Origin: Lysobacter sp. ISL-50
GTDB taxonomy: Bacteria; Pseudomonadota; Gammaproteobacteria; Xanthomonadales; Xanthomonadaceae
Reading direction: 5' to 3'
Assembly (NCBI RefSeq): GCF_018612875.1
Contig: NZ_JAGGRI010000001.1
Location: 90,815 to 154,814 of the forward strand
DNA: 64,000 nucleotides
The notes beneath the pieces are model-generated. The model made no database searches and had not been told where the DNA came from. It saw only the letters and a program-made list of their open reading frames with translations. Numbering within the stretch: position 1 is the stretch's first letter; every line of letters starts with the position of its first letter. Position numbers and translations under genes: made by a program. Shown piece by piece: positions 47,497-57,733 of this stretch.

Positions 47497-47982
47497 TCAG
47501 CGCTCCCGCAGACGCCTCCACCAGCGTTTGACCCGGCTGTCTTCCGCCTCGTCGGGCTCCTGCGCGCGCAGATTCAGCCGCAGCTGGCGCTGGAACACCT
47601 GTTCGTAGCCCTCGTACGGCAGCGGCTGGGCCGCCCGCACCGCCGCCAGCAGCGAGCTGCGGCCGGCCTCGTCGAGATCGCAGGGATCGACCGCCTTCAC
47701 CGCCACCACCTGCCCGCCCGGCAACTGGCGCAGGTCGAGGGTGCAGGTGCTGTCGGCGGCGACGCTGGACGGCGGATGCCAGTGCTGCAGGATGTTTTCG
47801 CGCAGCAGCTCGTAATAGCGCAGCTGGTTTTGCGGCAGGCAGCGCTCGGGCTGCGAGCAGTCCGCGCCCATCGGCTCGGGACGGCGCGCGGCGGCCGGCG
47901 GCGCGAACGCGGCGACGGCCATCGCCGCCACGGCGGCGAGCCAGGCCAGGCGCGAATTCCGCGCGGCGGCGAAGGCGGCCAT
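47497..47982 (-). CDS. Secreted TolA domain III-like protein within the tol operon
   Basis: 161 residues from the ATG at 47982, whose TGATG overlaps the tolA stop, so translation is coupled to tolA. Signal peptide AWLAAVAAMAVAAFAPPAAA. The mature part is a copy of the TolA C-terminal domain: YYELLRENILQHWHPPSS, CTLDLRQLPGGQVVAVKAVD, and AAVRAAQPLPYEGYEQVFQR, against TolA RQLPGGNVISVEVVEPC and KAQPLPYAGFEKVFSR. TolA lacks this second copy in the classical tolQRAB-pal layout. It ends in a basic tail (VKRWWRRLRER). It has no membrane anchor or helical domain II, so it cannot span the periplasm. Role unknown; see findings. Confidence 0.85.
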   Translation of the reverse strand: MAAFAAARNSRLAWLAAVAAMAVAAFAPPAAARRPEPMGADCSQPERCLPQNQLRYYELLRENILQHWHPPSSVAADSTCTLDLRQLPGGQVVAVKAVDPCDLDEAGRSSLLAAVRAAQPLPYEGYEQVFQRQLRLNLRAQEPDEAEDSRVKRWWRRLRER

Positions 47983-48935
47983 CAGCGGTCCTCGGCCTTG
48001 AAGTTGAGGTTGAGGTTGCGCGAGAACACTTTCTCGAAGCCGGCGTACGGCAGCGGCTGGGCCTTGAGCACGGCGGCCTCGATCGAACGCCGGCCTTGTT
48101 CGTCGTAGCCGCAAGGCTCGACCACTTCCACCGAGATCACGTTGCCGCCGGGCAATTGGCGGATGTTGAGCCGGCAGCCGGCGCCGATCGGCACGGTGTC
48201 CGGACGCGTCCACTTCTGCACGATCGCCGATTGCAGCGCGGCGGCGTAGCGCGCGGCCAGGCCGGCGTCCACGCCTTCGTTGCCGGCCGGCTGCGACGGC
48301 GACGGCGTCGCCGCGTTCTGGCTGGCGTTCGCGGCGCGCGCGTCGGCGAGCTGCTGCAGCTTCTGCTCGGCCAGACTGGTCTGCTTCTGCAGCTTGGCGC
48401 GTTCGGCGCGGATCTTTTCGAGTTCCTTGAGTTTTTCCTGCTGCTCGGCGGCCAGGCGCTGCTGTTGCTGCGCTTCTTCCTGGCGTTTTTGCTCGGTCAG
48501 ATCGACCTGTTCCTGGCGCGCCTTGGCTTCCTGCACCTTCTGCTCTTCGGCGCGGTTGGGCGTGGGCGTGTCCACCACCTGCTCCTGGCTGGTGTCGTCG
48601 GGCACCGGGATGAAATCCTGCGGCGCCTGCTGCTGCGGCGCGGGCGCGTCCTGCGGCTTGGGCTCCGGGATCGGTTGCGGCAAGGGCGCCGCGTCTTCCG
48701 GCTCGGGCGTGGGCAGCGTTTCCACCGGCTTGGGACGATTGCGCAAGGTGCGCTGCATCGCCGCCGACAGGTCGCTGATGTCGGTGAGTTCGGAGGAAAT
48801 CGGCGAGCCCGCGGCGGCCACCTGCTCGCTTTGCCAATTCCAGAGCATGCTCAGGAAAATGGCCACGATCAGCAGGCCGTGCAGCAGCACGGCCACGATC
48901 GCGGCTTGCGCGGTGTCGGCGCGGGTTTCCCTCAT
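47982..48935 (-). CDS. tolA: Cell envelope integrity protein TolA
   Basis: 317 residues. Inner-membrane protein that spans the periplasm and pulls TolB/Pal. One N-terminal membrane helix (AAIVAVLLHGLLIVAIFLSM) with the SHLS-like His, a Pro-rich segment, a charged helical domain II (about 120-205, EEAQQQQRLAAEQQEKLKEL), and C-terminal domain III ending LPYAGFEKVFSRNLNLNFKA. Its start overlaps the tolR stop by ATGA. Confidence 0.95.
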   Translation of the reverse strand: MRETRADTAQAAIVAVLLHGLLIVAIFLSMLWNWQSEQVAAAGSPISSELTDISDLSAAMQRTLRNRPKPVETLPTPEPEDAAPLPQPIPEPKPQDAPAPQQQAPQDFIPVPDDTSQEQVVDTPTPNRAEEQKVQEAKARQEQVDLTEQKRQEEAQQQQRLAAEQQEKLKELEKIRAERAKLQKQTSLAEQKLQQLADARAANASQNAATPSPSQPAGNEGVDAGLAARYAAALQSAIVQKWTRPDTVPIGAGCRLNIRQLPGGNVISVEVVEPCGYDEQGRRSIEAAVLKAQPLPYAGFEKVFSRNLNLNFKAEDR

Positions 48936-49384
48936 TGCGCCCGGCTCCGCTGCTCGGGCTGGCTCATCAGGCCGACTTTTTCCACGCCGGCGTCCTGCAG
49001 CACCTTCATCGCGTCGAAGACTTTCTGGTAATTGGCCGTGCCTTCGGCGGCGATGAACACCTGCAGCTTGTCCTTGCCGTTCTGCTTGACCAGGGCGCCG
49101 ATCTTGGTCGCCAGGGTGTCGCGGCTGACGGCTTCGTTGTTGCCGGCCTTCAGCGCCAGGAAGTAGTGGCCGTCCTTATCGACGCTGACCACGATCGGAT
49201 CGTTCTTGGCGTCGATGGACTTGACGTTGGACTTGGGCAGCTCGACGTCTACGCCCAGGCTGAGCAAGGGCGCGGTGACCATGAAGATGATCAGCAGCAC
49301 CAACATCACGTCGATGTAAGGCACGACGTTGATCTCGGCCTTGAGCTTGCGTTTGCGCGGGCGGCGGATAGCGGTGCCGGACAT
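48932..49384 (-). CDS. tolR: Tol-Pal proton-channel subunit TolR
   Basis: 150 residues. ExbD/TolR family: basic N-terminus (RRPRKRKLKAEINVVPYIDV), one membrane helix with the proton-translocating Asp (VVPYIDVMLVLLIIFMVTAP), then the periplasmic domain. It forms the motor with TolQ. It starts 93 nt after tolQ. Confidence 0.96.
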   Translation of the reverse strand: MSGTAIRRPRKRKLKAEINVVPYIDVMLVLLIIFMVTAPLLSLGVDVELPKSNVKSIDAKNDPIVVSVDKDGHYFLALKAGNNEAVSRDTLATKIGALVKQNGKDKLQVFIAAEGTANYQKVFDAMKVLQDAGVEKVGLMSQPEQRSRAQ

Positions 49385-49477
49385 GGCGGATTCCTCGTCG
49401 GTTGCGCTCGATTTACGGCGAGCGCAGCGGTCGCGCTGAGCGCGGGCTGGGCGGAGTGGCGATCGGCGCGGGCCGCA

Positions 49478-50260
49478 TCACTCGTCCAGGTGCGACTGCC
49501 GCTGCAGGATCGAGGAGAACTCTTCCGAGAACGCGTCGTACCGCACCGCCAGACGCTCCACGCCGGTGGCGAAACGGTTGTAGGCCCACACCGCCGGGAT
49601 CGCCACGAACAGGCCCATCGCGGTGGCCAGCAGCGCCTCGGAGATGCCCGGGGCGACGTCGGCGATGCCGACCTGCTTGGTGGTGGACACCAGCGAATGC
49701 ATCGTCACCATGATGCCGAACACGGTGCCGACCAGGCCGATGTAGGGCGAGGTCGAGCCGATGTTGGCCAGCAGTTCCAGGTTGTGTTCGAGCCCGTCGA
49801 GCTCGCGCGAACCGGTCGCGCGCATCGCCCGCTGGGCGCCTTCGAGCTGGGCGCGGGCATCGACGCCGCGACGCTGGCGGATGCGGTTGAACTCGCGGAA
49901 GCCGGCTTCGAAGATGGCCTCCAGGCCGCCGATCGAGCGCGCGCGCTCGGTGGTGCCGGCATACAGCTTGGACAGCTCCGCGCCCGACCAGAAGCGTTCT
50001 TCGAAATGGTCGGCCTCGGACCTGGCGCGGCGGATCACCTTCCACTTGCGGAAGATGATGAACCACGAAGTGATCGAGGCGACCACCAGCAGGGCCATGA
50101 TGAGCTGGACCGGCAGGCTGGCCTTGATCACCAGATCCCACAGATTGAAGCCGGCGGTGGCCGTGGCGGCCGCCGCGGCGCCTTGCGTCACGGCCTGGGC
50201 GGCTTCCTCCGGCAGGGCTTGCACAGTCGTGGCCAGAAGCGCGATCAGCGATGACGTCAT
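49478..50260 (-). CDS. tolQ: Tol-Pal proton-channel subunit TolQ
   Basis: 260 residues. ExbB/TolQ/MotA family with three membrane helices: LIKASLPVQLIMALLVVASI near the N-terminus, GLVGTVFGIMVTMHSLV and SEALLATAMGLFVAIPAVWA toward the C-terminus, including the conserved Thr/Gly channel residues. It begins the motor genes; ybgC lies upstream with a 168-nt gap. Confidence 0.96.
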   Translation of the reverse strand: MTSSLIALLATTVQALPEEAAQAVTQGAAAAATATAGFNLWDLVIKASLPVQLIMALLVVASITSWFIIFRKWKVIRRARSEADHFEERFWSGAELSKLYAGTTERARSIGGLEAIFEAGFREFNRIRQRRGVDARAQLEGAQRAMRATGSRELDGLEHNLELLANIGSTSPYIGLVGTVFGIMVTMHSLVSTTKQVGIADVAPGISEALLATAMGLFVAIPAVWAYNRFATGVERLAVRYDAFSEEFSSILQRQSHLDE

Positions 50261-50428
50261 GCTTGGTTCTCCGTAGCCCGATACGCGGGCCTGTGATGGG
50301 GCAGCGCGGTCCGTGGGGAGTCAACGAGCCGCGGGGTGTGGAGGGGTCGAACGGTAATTTGGTGCGGAAGTTTTTACAGCGAAGTTCGTGAAGCGCGGTG
50401 CAAGGCGCCGGGCGGGCCGCGGATGCGC

Positions 50429-50884
50429 TCAGCCGCCGTCGCCGGGCGCTTCCTGCGCCTGCAGTTGCGCCAGCAACGCGGGCGGGATCGCGCACGGACG
50501 CCAATGCTCGGCGTCCACCGCGGCGACCCGTACCTCGGCGCTGATCAGCATCTCCGCGCCGCGCCGCACGGTCTGCGCGAAGATCAGGCTGGCGCGGCGG
50601 CAGCGCCGCAGTTCCACCGTGACCTCCAGCGCATCGTCCAGCCGCGCCGGCTTGAGGAAGCCGATCTGCATGCCGGCGACCACGAACAACAGCCCGTGGT
50701 CGCGGCGCAAACCGTCCTGGCCGTAACCCAGCGCACGCACCCATTCGCTGCGCGCGCGCTCCAGAAACGCCAGATATTGGGCGTGATACACCACGCCGCC
50801 AGCATCGGTATCTTCCCAATACACGCGTGTCGGCCAACTGAATAGCCGGGAATTGGGAATCGGCAATGGGGAATCGGAAGTCAA
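50429..50884 (-). CDS. ybgC: Tol-Pal-associated acyl-CoA thioesterase YbgC
   Basis: 151 residues. Hotdog-fold thioesterase commonly first in tol operons. Catalytic Asp in VYWEDTDAGGVVYHAQYLAF near residue 25, followed by FLERARSEWVRALGY. The start is a TTG at 50884 with AGGAG 6 nt before it; a TTG at 50866 is the alternative. With either start the first residues (SDSPLPIPNSR) are translated from GGGAATC-type heptamer repeats rather than family sequence. Confidence 0.92.
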   Translation of the reverse strand: MTSDSPLPIPNSRLFSWPTRVYWEDTDAGGVVYHAQYLAFLERARSEWVRALGYGQDGLRRDHGLLFVVAGMQIGFLKPARLDDALEVTVELRRCRRASLIFAQTVRRGAEMLISAEVRVAAVDAEHWRPCAIPPALLAQLQAQEAPGDGG

Positions 50885-51017
50885 GAGCCGCTCCTGTTGA
50901 GGCGGGAGTCGGAAATCGGGGATGAGGGATCGCGGATCAAGAGTCAGGCTCCTGGGCCATCGGCAAGGGCATCAGAACAGTTCTCCCGATTCCCCATTCT
51001 CGATTCCCGATTCCCGT
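50848..51017. repeat. Inverted heptamer pair between ybgC and ruvB, entering both genes
   Basis: GGGAATC-like units at 50848-50880 and GATTCCC units at 50989-51017, spacer about 108 nt with further degenerate units. The left arm codes for the YbgC N-terminus and the right arm for the last residues of RuvB ([14 protein letters not shown]). Confidence 0.8.
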
Positions 51018-52012
51018 GGCGGCTTCAGGCCCATCAGGCGGTAGGCCTTGGGCGTGGCCATGCGGCCGCGCGCGGTGCGGATCAGGTAGCCCTGCTGGAT
51101 CAGGAACGGCTCGATCACGTCTTCGAGCGTGCCGCGCTCCTCGCTCAGCGCCGCGGCCAGCGATTCCACCCCGACCGGGCCGCCGTCGAAGGACTCGATG
51201 ATGGTGCGCAGCAGGCGCCGGTCGAGATCGTCGAAGCCTTCCGGATCGATCTTGAGCATGAGCATGGCCGCATCGGCGGTGGCATGGTCGATGACCCCGC
51301 CGGCGCGGACCTGGGCGTAGTCGCGCACGCGCCGCAGCAGGCGGTTGGCGATGCGCGGGGTGCCGCGCGAGCGCCGGGCGATCTCGGCCGCGCCCTCGGG
51401 CACGCAGGAAATCCCGAGGATCTGCGCCGAGCGGCGCACGATCCGGGTCAGTTCCTCGGCGTTGTAGAACTCCAGGCGCTGGGTGATGCCGAAGCGGTCG
51501 CGCAGCGGCGCGGTCAGCAGGCCGGCGCGGGTGGTCGCGCCGATCAGCGTGAACGGCGGCAGGTCGAGCTTGATCGAACGGGCCGCGGGGCCTTCGCCGA
51601 TCATGATGTCGATCTGATAGTCCTCCATCGCCGGATACAGCACTTCCTCGACCACGGGCGAGAGGCGATGGATTTCGTCCACGAACAGCACATCGTGCGG
51701 CTGCAGATTGGTCAGCAGCGCGGCCAGGTCGCCGGCTTTCTCGATCACCGGGCCGGAGGTCTGGCGCAGATTGACGCCCAGTTCGTTGGCGATGACGTGG
51801 CTCAGCGTGGTCTTGCCCAGCCCGGGCGGCCCGAAGATCAGCACGTGATCGAGCGCCTCGCCGCGTTGCTTGGCGGCCTCGATGTAGATCTTGAGCTGCT
51901 CGCGCACCGGCTGCTGGCCCAGGTACTCGTCCAGGCGCTTGGGCCGGATCGAGGCCTCGATGGCGTCGTCTTCGCGGGTGGCGCCGGGAGCGAGGATGCG
52001 TGGATCGTTCAT
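50972..52012 (-). CDS. ruvB: Holliday junction branch-migration ATPase RuvB
   Basis: 346 residues. AAA+ motor that drives branch migration with RuvA. Walker [20 protein letters not shown] near residue 63, Walker [10 protein letters not shown], sensor 1 IGATTRAG, arginine finger region [14 protein letters not shown], and the C-terminal winged helix ([20 protein letters not shown]). After GLKPP the last 14 residues come from heptamer repeats. It is separated from ruvA by two kup genes, whereas ruvA and ruvB are adjacent in many bacteria. Confidence 0.97.
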   Translation of the reverse strand: MNDPRILAPGATREDDAIEASIRPKRLDEYLGQQPVREQLKIYIEAAKQRGEALDHVLIFGPPGLGKTTLSHVIANELGVNLRQTSGPVIEKAGDLAALLTNLQPHDVLFVDEIHRLSPVVEEVLYPAMEDYQIDIMIGEGPAARSIKLDLPPFTLIGATTRAGLLTAPLRDRFGITQRLEFYNAEELTRIVRRSAQILGISCVPEGAAEIARRSRGTPRIANRLLRRVRDYAQVRAGGVIDHATADAAMLMLKIDPEGFDDLDRRLLRTIIESFDGGPVGVESLAAALSEERGTLEDVIEPFLIQQGYLIRTARGRMATPKAYRLMGLKPPRESGIENGESGELF

Positions 52013-52096
52013 GCGGATATGTTCGCATGGGACGGGGGGCGCGGGCAGGACTGGATGAAGGTTCGGCGCTGCCGATCGACGAAGCCGCGTAAATAA

Positions 52097-52230
52097 GCCC
52101 CCTTTTGAAAAAGGGGGCGGGCGCCCGTCGTGCTTGCGGCGATGCGATGCCTTTGGGGCGCCGGAGGATTTGCTGTTGCGGCGCTTCGTGAAAAGCGAAT
52201 CCCCCTGCCCCCCTTTTTCAAAGGGGGGAA
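52097..52230. repeat. Paired hairpins GCCCCCTTTTGAAAAAGGGGGC type
   Basis: The left hairpin (52097-52118) has a CCCCCTTTT stem. The right one (about 52203-52230) reads CCCCCCTTTTTCAAAGGGGG. They are separated by about 85 nt, upstream of ruvB and downstream of kup. A further palindromic repeat family, possibly also working as a terminator pair. Confidence 0.65.
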
Positions 52231-52258
52231 TCGGCTTCGGGGATGCGGGTGGGCGGGG

Positions 52259-54175
52259 TCAGATCTCGACCTGGGCGCCCAACTCCACCAGCCGATTGCC
52301 CGGAATCCGGAAGAACCCCGTGGCCGGCGCGGCATTGCGATGCATGAAGGCGAACAGGCGGTCGCGCCAGATCGGCATGCCGCGGTGGCGGCTGGCGACC
52401 ACGGTTTCGCGGCTGGCGAAGTACGTGGTCTCCATCGGATCGAAATAGATGCCGCCGGCGTCGCAAGAGCGCATCAGCGCCAACGGCACGTCGGGCACTT
52501 CCATGAAACCGAAGCGGATCAGCACGCGATAGAAATCGTTGCCGATCGATTCGATCTTGAGCCGCTTCTCCAGCGGCGCGTGCGGCATGCCGAGGGTTTC
52601 CACGGTCAGGAACACGTTGCGCTGGTGCAGCACCTTGTTGTGCTTGAGGTTGTGCATCAGCCCGTGCGGGACCACGTCCTTGTCGGCGGTCATGAAGATC
52701 GCCGTGCCCGGCACGCGCACCGGCGGCGCCAGCATCAGCCCGGGCAGGAAGCTGTCGAGCTGGATGCCTTCCTTGCGCACTTCCTCGTGCAGCAATTCGC
52801 GGCCGCGGCGCCAGGTGCGCATCATCGTGAACAGGATCAGGCCGAGCAGCAGCGGGAACCAGGCGCCGTCCATGAACTTGATGATGTTGGCGTAGAAGAA
52901 CGCCACGTCCACCAGCACGAACACCGCCGCGAGCAGCCAGAACAACGGCGCCGGCACGCGGCTGTTGGCGCGCAGGTAGATGATCATCAGCACGCTGGTG
53001 ATCAGCATGGTGCCGGTCACCGACACGCCGTAGGCGGTCGCCAGCGCGGTGGAACTGCCGAAGCCGACCACCGACACGATCACCAGCGCCAGCAGCATCC
53101 AGTTGACCGTCGGAATGTAGATCTGGCCGATGGTGTCGCGCGAGGTGTGCTTGATCGCCATGCGCGGGATGTAGCCCAGCTGCATGGCCTGGCGCGCGAC
53201 CGAATAGGCGCCGGTGATGACCGCCTGCGAGGCGATCACCGTGGCCGCGGTGGCCAGGCCGATCATCGGGAACAGCGCCCATTGCGGCACCGCCTCGAAG
53301 AAGGGATTGGCGACCGCCGCGGGCCTGTTGAGCATCAGCGCGCCCTGGCCGAGGTAGTTCAAGGTCAGCGCCGGCAAGGCGAAATAGGTCCAGGCCAGGC
53401 GGATCGGCCATTTGCCGAAGTGACCCATGTCGGCGTACAGCGCTTCGCCGCCGGTCACCGCCAGCACCACCGCGCCGAGCACGAACACCGCATGCCAATT
53501 GTGTTCGGCGAAAAAGCGCATGCCCCACACCGGGTTCAGCGCCTTGATCACCTGCGGCGCCTCGACGATGTTGTACACGCCGATCGCGCCGAGCGCGAAG
53601 AACCACACGATCATCACCGGGCCGAAGGCCTTGCCGACGACTTCGGTGCCGAAGCGTTGCGCGATGAACAAGATCACCAGCACCACCACGGTGATCGGCA
53701 CGACGAAGCGATCCAGGTGCGGCGCCGCCACTTCCAGGCCTTCCACCGCCGACAGCACCGAGATCGCCGGGGTGATCACGCCGTCGCCGAAGAACAGCGA
53801 GGCGCCGAAGATGCCGAGAATGCCGATGATGTAGACCGCGCGGGGGTTGTGCCTGACCGTGCGCTGGGTCAGCGCGGTCAAGGCCATGATGCCGCCCTCG
53901 CCGTCGTTGTCGGCGCGCATGATCACCGCCACGTACTTCAAGGTCACCACGATCATCAGCGACCAGAACACCAGCGACAGGATGCCGAGCACGGTGTGCT
54001 CGTTCGGCACCAGCCCGTAATGCGGCGAGAACGCTTCCTTCAAGGTGTACAGCGGGCTGGTGCCGATGTCGCCGAAGACGACGCCGATCGCGCCGGCCAC
54101 CAGGCCGGCCATGCCGGTCTTGGCGTGGCCGCCGGCGCCGTCGGCGTGAGCATGGGATGGCTTGCTGACGGACAT
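52259..54175 (-). CDS. kup: Low-affinity potassium transporter Kup, copy 1
   Basis: 638 residues. KUP/HAK potassium-proton symporter with about twelve membrane segments in the inner membrane and a C-terminal cytoplasmic domain. N-terminal signature [60 protein letters not shown]. It is downstream of the second kup gene. Their last 95 residues differ at about one position. Confidence 0.95.
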   Translation of the reverse strand: MSVSKPSHAHADGAGGHAKTGMAGLVAGAIGVVFGDIGTSPLYTLKEAFSPHYGLVPNEHTVLGILSLVFWSLMIVVTLKYVAVIMRADNDGEGGIMALTALTQRTVRHNPRAVYIIGILGIFGASLFFGDGVITPAISVLSAVEGLEVAAPHLDRFVVPITVVVLVILFIAQRFGTEVVGKAFGPVMIVWFFALGAIGVYNIVEAPQVIKALNPVWGMRFFAEHNWHAVFVLGAVVLAVTGGEALYADMGHFGKWPIRLAWTYFALPALTLNYLGQGALMLNRPAAVANPFFEAVPQWALFPMIGLATAATVIASQAVITGAYSVARQAMQLGYIPRMAIKHTSRDTIGQIYIPTVNWMLLALVIVSVVGFGSSTALATAYGVSVTGTMLITSVLMIIYLRANSRVPAPLFWLLAAVFVLVDVAFFYANIIKFMDGAWFPLLLGLILFTMMRTWRRGRELLHEEVRKEGIQLDSFLPGLMLAPPVRVPGTAIFMTADKDVVPHGLMHNLKHNKVLHQRNVFLTVETLGMPHAPLEKRLKIESIGNDFYRVLIRFGFMEVPDVPLALMRSCDAGGIYFDPMETTYFASRETVVASRHRGMPIWRDRLFAFMHRNAAPATGFFRIPGNRLVELGAQVEI

Positions 54176-54312
54176 GGGGTTTCCCGGGATGGACGCGGCC
54201 CGGCGAACGGGCGCTGCGCTGCGCGAACTCTAGCGCTTTATGGATGACGCCGATGCGGCAAGCCGGGCCGGCGCGGCGCGAACCGCGTCACAGCCCCGGC
54301 CTGGACCGGCGC

Positions 54313-56262
54313 TCAGATTTCGACCTGGGCGCCCAGCTCGACCAGCCGGTTGCCCGGAATGCGGAAGAAGCCCGTGGCCGGCGCGGCGTTGCGATGCATG
54401 AAGGCGAACAGGCGGTCGCGCCAGATCGGCATGCCGCGATGGCGGCTGGCTACCACGGTTTCGCGGCTGGCGAAGTAGGTGGTGTCCATCGGATCGAAAT
54501 AGATGCCGCCGGCATCGCACGAGCGCATCAGCGCCAGCGGCACGTCGGGCACTTCCATGAAGCCGAAGCGGATCAGCACGCGGTAGAAGTCGTTGCCGAT
54601 CGCCTCGATCTTGAGCCGCTTTTCCTTCGGCGCATACGGAATGCCGAGGGTTTCCACGGTCAGGAACACATTGCGCTCGTGCAGCACCTTGTTGTGCTTG
54701 AGGTTGTGCAGCAGCGCGTGCGGCACCACGCCCTTGTCGGCGGTCATGAAGATCGCCGTGCCCGGCACGCGCGCCGGCGGCGCCAGCATCAGGCCGGGCA
54801 GGAAGCTATCGAGCTGGATGCCTTCCTTGCGCACTTCCTCGTGCAGCAGCTCGCGGCCGCGGCGCCAGGTGCGCAGCAGGGTGAACACGACCAGGCCGAG
54901 CACCACCGGGAACCATGCGCCCTGGAAGAACTTGGCGCCGTTGGCGACGACGAAGCCGACATCGACGATGAAGAACACCACGCACAGCGGCAGCACCCAC
55001 TTGCGCCAGCGCGGCCACAGCGCGCGCGCGACCAGGGCCAGCAGCAGGGTGTCGATCAGCATCGTGGTCGCGACCGAAATGCCGTACGCGGTCGCCAGCG
55101 CGGTCGAGCTGCGGAACGCCAGCACCACGCCGATCACCGTGATCGCCAGCACCCAGTTGATGTACGGCACGTAGATCTGGCCGATGGTGTCGCTGGAGGT
55201 GTGCTTGATCTGCATGCGCGGGATATAGCCCAGCTGCATGGCCTGGCGCGCGACCGAATACGCGCCGGTGATCACCGCCTGCGAGGCGATCACCGCCGCC
55301 ATCGTCGCCAGCACGATCATCGGGTACAGGGCCCACGACGGCACCGCTTCGAAGAACGGATTCTTGACCGCTTCGGGATGGTGCAGCACGAACGCGCCCT
55401 GGCCCAGGTAGTTGAGCATCAGGCACGGCAGCACCATCGTGTACCAGGCGTAGCGGATCGGCTTGGCGCCGAAGTGGCCCATGTCGGCGTACAGCGCTTC
55501 GCCGCCGGTCACCGCCAGCACCACCGCGCCGAGGATCAGCACCGAGTGCGAGCCGTGTTCCATGAAGAAGCGCACGGCCCACATCGGGTTCAGCGCCTTG
55601 AATACTTCCGGGCCCTGGATGATGTTGTGGATGCCGATCGCGGCCAGCGCGATGAACCACAGCATGGTGATCGGCCCGAACACCTTGCCGACTTTCTCCG
55701 TGCCGAAGCGCTGCGCCATGAACACCATCACCAGGATCAACACGGTGATCGGCACGATGAAACGGTGCAGCCCGGGCGCGGCGACTTCCAGGCCCTCGAC
55801 CGCGCCGAGCACCGAGATCGCCGGGGTGATGACGCTGTCGCCGAAGAACAGCGACGCGCCGAAAATGCCGAGAATGCCGACCACGTAGGCCGAGCGCCCG
55901 CCCTTGGCCAGCGTGCGCTGGGCCAGGGTCATCAGCGCCATGATCCCGCCTTCGCCGTCGTTGTCGGCGCGCATGATGATGGTCACGTACTTCATCGTGA
56001 CCACGATCATCAGCGCCCAGAACACCAGCGACAGGATGCCGAGCACGGTGTCGTGGTTGCCGGTCAGGCCGAAATGCGGCGAGAACGCTTCTTTCAGCGT
56101 GTACAGCGGGCTGGTGCCGATGTCGCCGAAGACCACGCCGATCGCGCCGACAACCAACCCCGGAAGCCCGCGCCTGGACCCGTGATGGCCGGAGTCGTGT
56201 CCATTCGCGACCTTTTGGCCGTGAGCAGCTTTCTTCGGAGTAGAAGGAACAGTGGAAGACAT
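54313..56262 (-). CDS. kup: Low-affinity potassium transporter Kup, copy 2
   Basis: 649 residues. Same family and motifs as copy 1 ([60 protein letters not shown]), with a His/Lys-rich N-terminus. The middle transmembrane part differs clearly from copy 1 while the C-terminal domain is almost identical, suggesting local gene conversion. Two tandem kup genes between ruvA and ruvB may allow different potassium or pH ranges (inference). Confidence 0.95.
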   Translation of the reverse strand: MSSTVPSTPKKAAHGQKVANGHDSGHHGSRRGLPGLVVGAIGVVFGDIGTSPLYTLKEAFSPHFGLTGNHDTVLGILSLVFWALMIVVTMKYVTIIMRADNDGEGGIMALMTLAQRTLAKGGRSAYVVGILGIFGASLFFGDSVITPAISVLGAVEGLEVAAPGLHRFIVPITVLILVMVFMAQRFGTEKVGKVFGPITMLWFIALAAIGIHNIIQGPEVFKALNPMWAVRFFMEHGSHSVLILGAVVLAVTGGEALYADMGHFGAKPIRYAWYTMVLPCLMLNYLGQGAFVLHHPEAVKNPFFEAVPSWALYPMIVLATMAAVIASQAVITGAYSVARQAMQLGYIPRMQIKHTSSDTIGQIYVPYINWVLAITVIGVVLAFRSSTALATAYGISVATTMLIDTLLLALVARALWPRWRKWVLPLCVVFFIVDVGFVVANGAKFFQGAWFPVVLGLVVFTLLRTWRRGRELLHEEVRKEGIQLDSFLPGLMLAPPARVPGTAIFMTADKGVVPHALLHNLKHNKVLHERNVFLTVETLGIPYAPKEKRLKIEAIGNDFYRVLIRFGFMEVPDVPLALMRSCDAGGIYFDPMDTTYFASRETVVASRHRGMPIWRDRLFAFMHRNAAPATGFFRIPGNRLVELGAQVEI

Positions 56263-56296
56263 TTCGCGTAGTTCCGTGGCGGAAGCCCGCCTTGGC

Positions 56297-56890
56297 TCAA
56301 CGAAGCGCGGACTTTAGCGCTTTGCGGATGATGGCGGCGGCATCGTCGCCGGCGGCGACGGCGTCGCGCGCCATGCGCGCGGCTTCGGCCGGCTTGTAAC
56401 CCAGTTGCTGCAGCGCGATCGTCGCCTCGCTCTGCGCGTCGGCGGGCACGCCGCCGTTGCCGCCGAGCGTCGCGCCGATGCCGGCCAGATCGGCCGCGCG
56501 GTCGCGCAGTTCGACCACCATGCGTTCGGCGGTTTTCTTGCCGATCCCGGGAATGCGCGTCAGCGCGGTGACGTCGCCGACCTGCACCAGGCGCGCGAAT
56601 TCTTCCACCGGCACGCCCGACAGCACCGCCAGCGCAATCTTGGCGCCGATGCCGCTGACTTTCTGCACGTCGCGGAACAGGCGACGCTCGCCCTCGCGCA
56701 GGAAACCGTACAGCGACACGCTGTCTTCCTTTTGCGCGTAGTGGGTGAACAGGGCGACTTCGCGGCCGATATCGGGCAGGTCGTAGAACGTGCTCATCGG
56801 CGCTTCGAGCTCGTAGCCCACGCCGTGCACGTCGATGACCAGCCATGGCGGCTGCTTGTGCACCAGGATGCCTTTGAGACGACCGATCAC
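56297..56890 (-). CDS. ruvA: Holliday junction DNA-binding protein RuvA
   Basis: 197 residues. N-terminal OB fold ([20 protein letters not shown]), two helix-hairpin-helix motifs ([34 protein letters not shown]), and the C-terminal domain III that binds RuvB ([12 protein letters not shown]). It binds four-way junctions as a tetramer. kup copy 2 begins 34 nt downstream. Confidence 0.97.
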   Translation of the reverse strand: MIGRLKGILVHKQPPWLVIDVHGVGYELEAPMSTFYDLPDIGREVALFTHYAQKEDSVSLYGFLREGERRLFRDVQKVSGIGAKIALAVLSGVPVEEFARLVQVGDVTALTRIPGIGKKTAERMVVELRDRAADLAGIGATLGGNGGVPADAQSEATIALQQLGYKPAEAARMARDAVAAGDDAAAIIRKALKSALR

Positions 56891-57055
56891 GGTGAGACTC
56901 CAAACGCGGTATGCGGCACGCCGGGATCGGCGCGCCGCGAGGATTCAGGATTCGGACAATGCCGCCGGTGGGCGATTACGACAACGCGGCCGCGCGCGCG
57001 GGGCCCTACCCCGCACGCCGCGTACTTCGCGGCGATCCCCGTGTCGGCGATCATT

Positions 57056-57637
57056 TCAGGCCCCGCGCCTGCGCAACTGCTGGGTGGAAATACCGGTGCG
57101 CTGGGCCGTAGCACTCATGTGGGCATGGGTCAGCGCGACCGCAAGCGCGTCGGCGGCGTCGGCCTGCAGCTTCACTTCGGGAATATTCAGCAACAGCCGC
57201 ACCATGTGCTGGACCTGCTGCTTGTCGGCCGCGCCGCGCCCCACCAGCGACTGCTTGATCACCCGCGGCGGGTATTCGGCGATCTTGATCCGCCGCCGCA
57301 CCACCGTGGCCAGCGCCGCGCCGCGGGCGTGGCCGAGCTTGAGCGCGGAGGTCGCGGACTTGTCCATGAAGACGGTTTCGATGGCGACCTGGGCCGGCTG
57401 GAACTCGTCCAGGATCGCTTCCAGCCCTTCGCACAGCAGGCCCAGGCGCGAAGGGAAATCCTCCGCGTCCAGCAACTTCAGCGCGCAGGCGTGGACGAAC
57501 GTGCAACGCCCGTCGCCGGCGACGTCGATGACGCCCAGGCCGGTGCGCTGCGAGCCTGGGTCGATCCCTAGGATTCGGACCGAAGCGGGACTCGGGACTC
57601 GGGACTCGGGACTCGAAATGCGTGGAGTGATGGACAT
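57056..57637 (-). CDS. ruvC: Holliday junction resolvase RuvC, with repeat-derived N-terminus
   Basis: 193 residues. RNase H-fold endonuclease. Catalytic acids: Asp in [18 protein letters not shown], Glu in [18 protein letters not shown], and the C-terminal pair in [14 protein letters not shown]. The family normally begins at the RILGIDPG strand. Here the only available start, ATG 57637, adds 20 residues ([19 protein letters not shown]) of which the SPESRVPSP part is coded by GAGTCCC heptamers. It lies between ruvA and yebC in the usual order. Confidence 0.95.
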   Translation of the reverse strand: MSITPRISSPESRVPSPASVRILGIDPGSQRTGLGVIDVAGDGRCTFVHACALKLLDAEDFPSRLGLLCEGLEAILDEFQPAQVAIETVFMDKSATSALKLGHARGAALATVVRRRIKIAEYPPRVIKQSLVGRGAADKQQVQHMVRLLLNIPEVKLQADAADALAVALTHAHMSATAQRTGISTQQLRRRGA

Positions 57638-57731
57638 GAGGGGCGAGGTTACGCCCGAACCCGCGCACGTGCGCCGATCGAGCGAAGCACCGCTTCGACC
57701 GAGTCCCGGGTTCCGGGTCCCAAGTCCCGGG
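57588..57731. repeat. Inverted heptamer pair spanning the ruvC start and yebC end
   Basis: GGGACTC units (four) at 57588-57615 lie within the ruvC 5' coding part. Degenerate GAGTCCC/AAGTCCC units at about 57700-57731 abut the yebC stop. Spacer about 85 nt. Confidence 0.8.
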
Positions 57732-57733
57732 AA

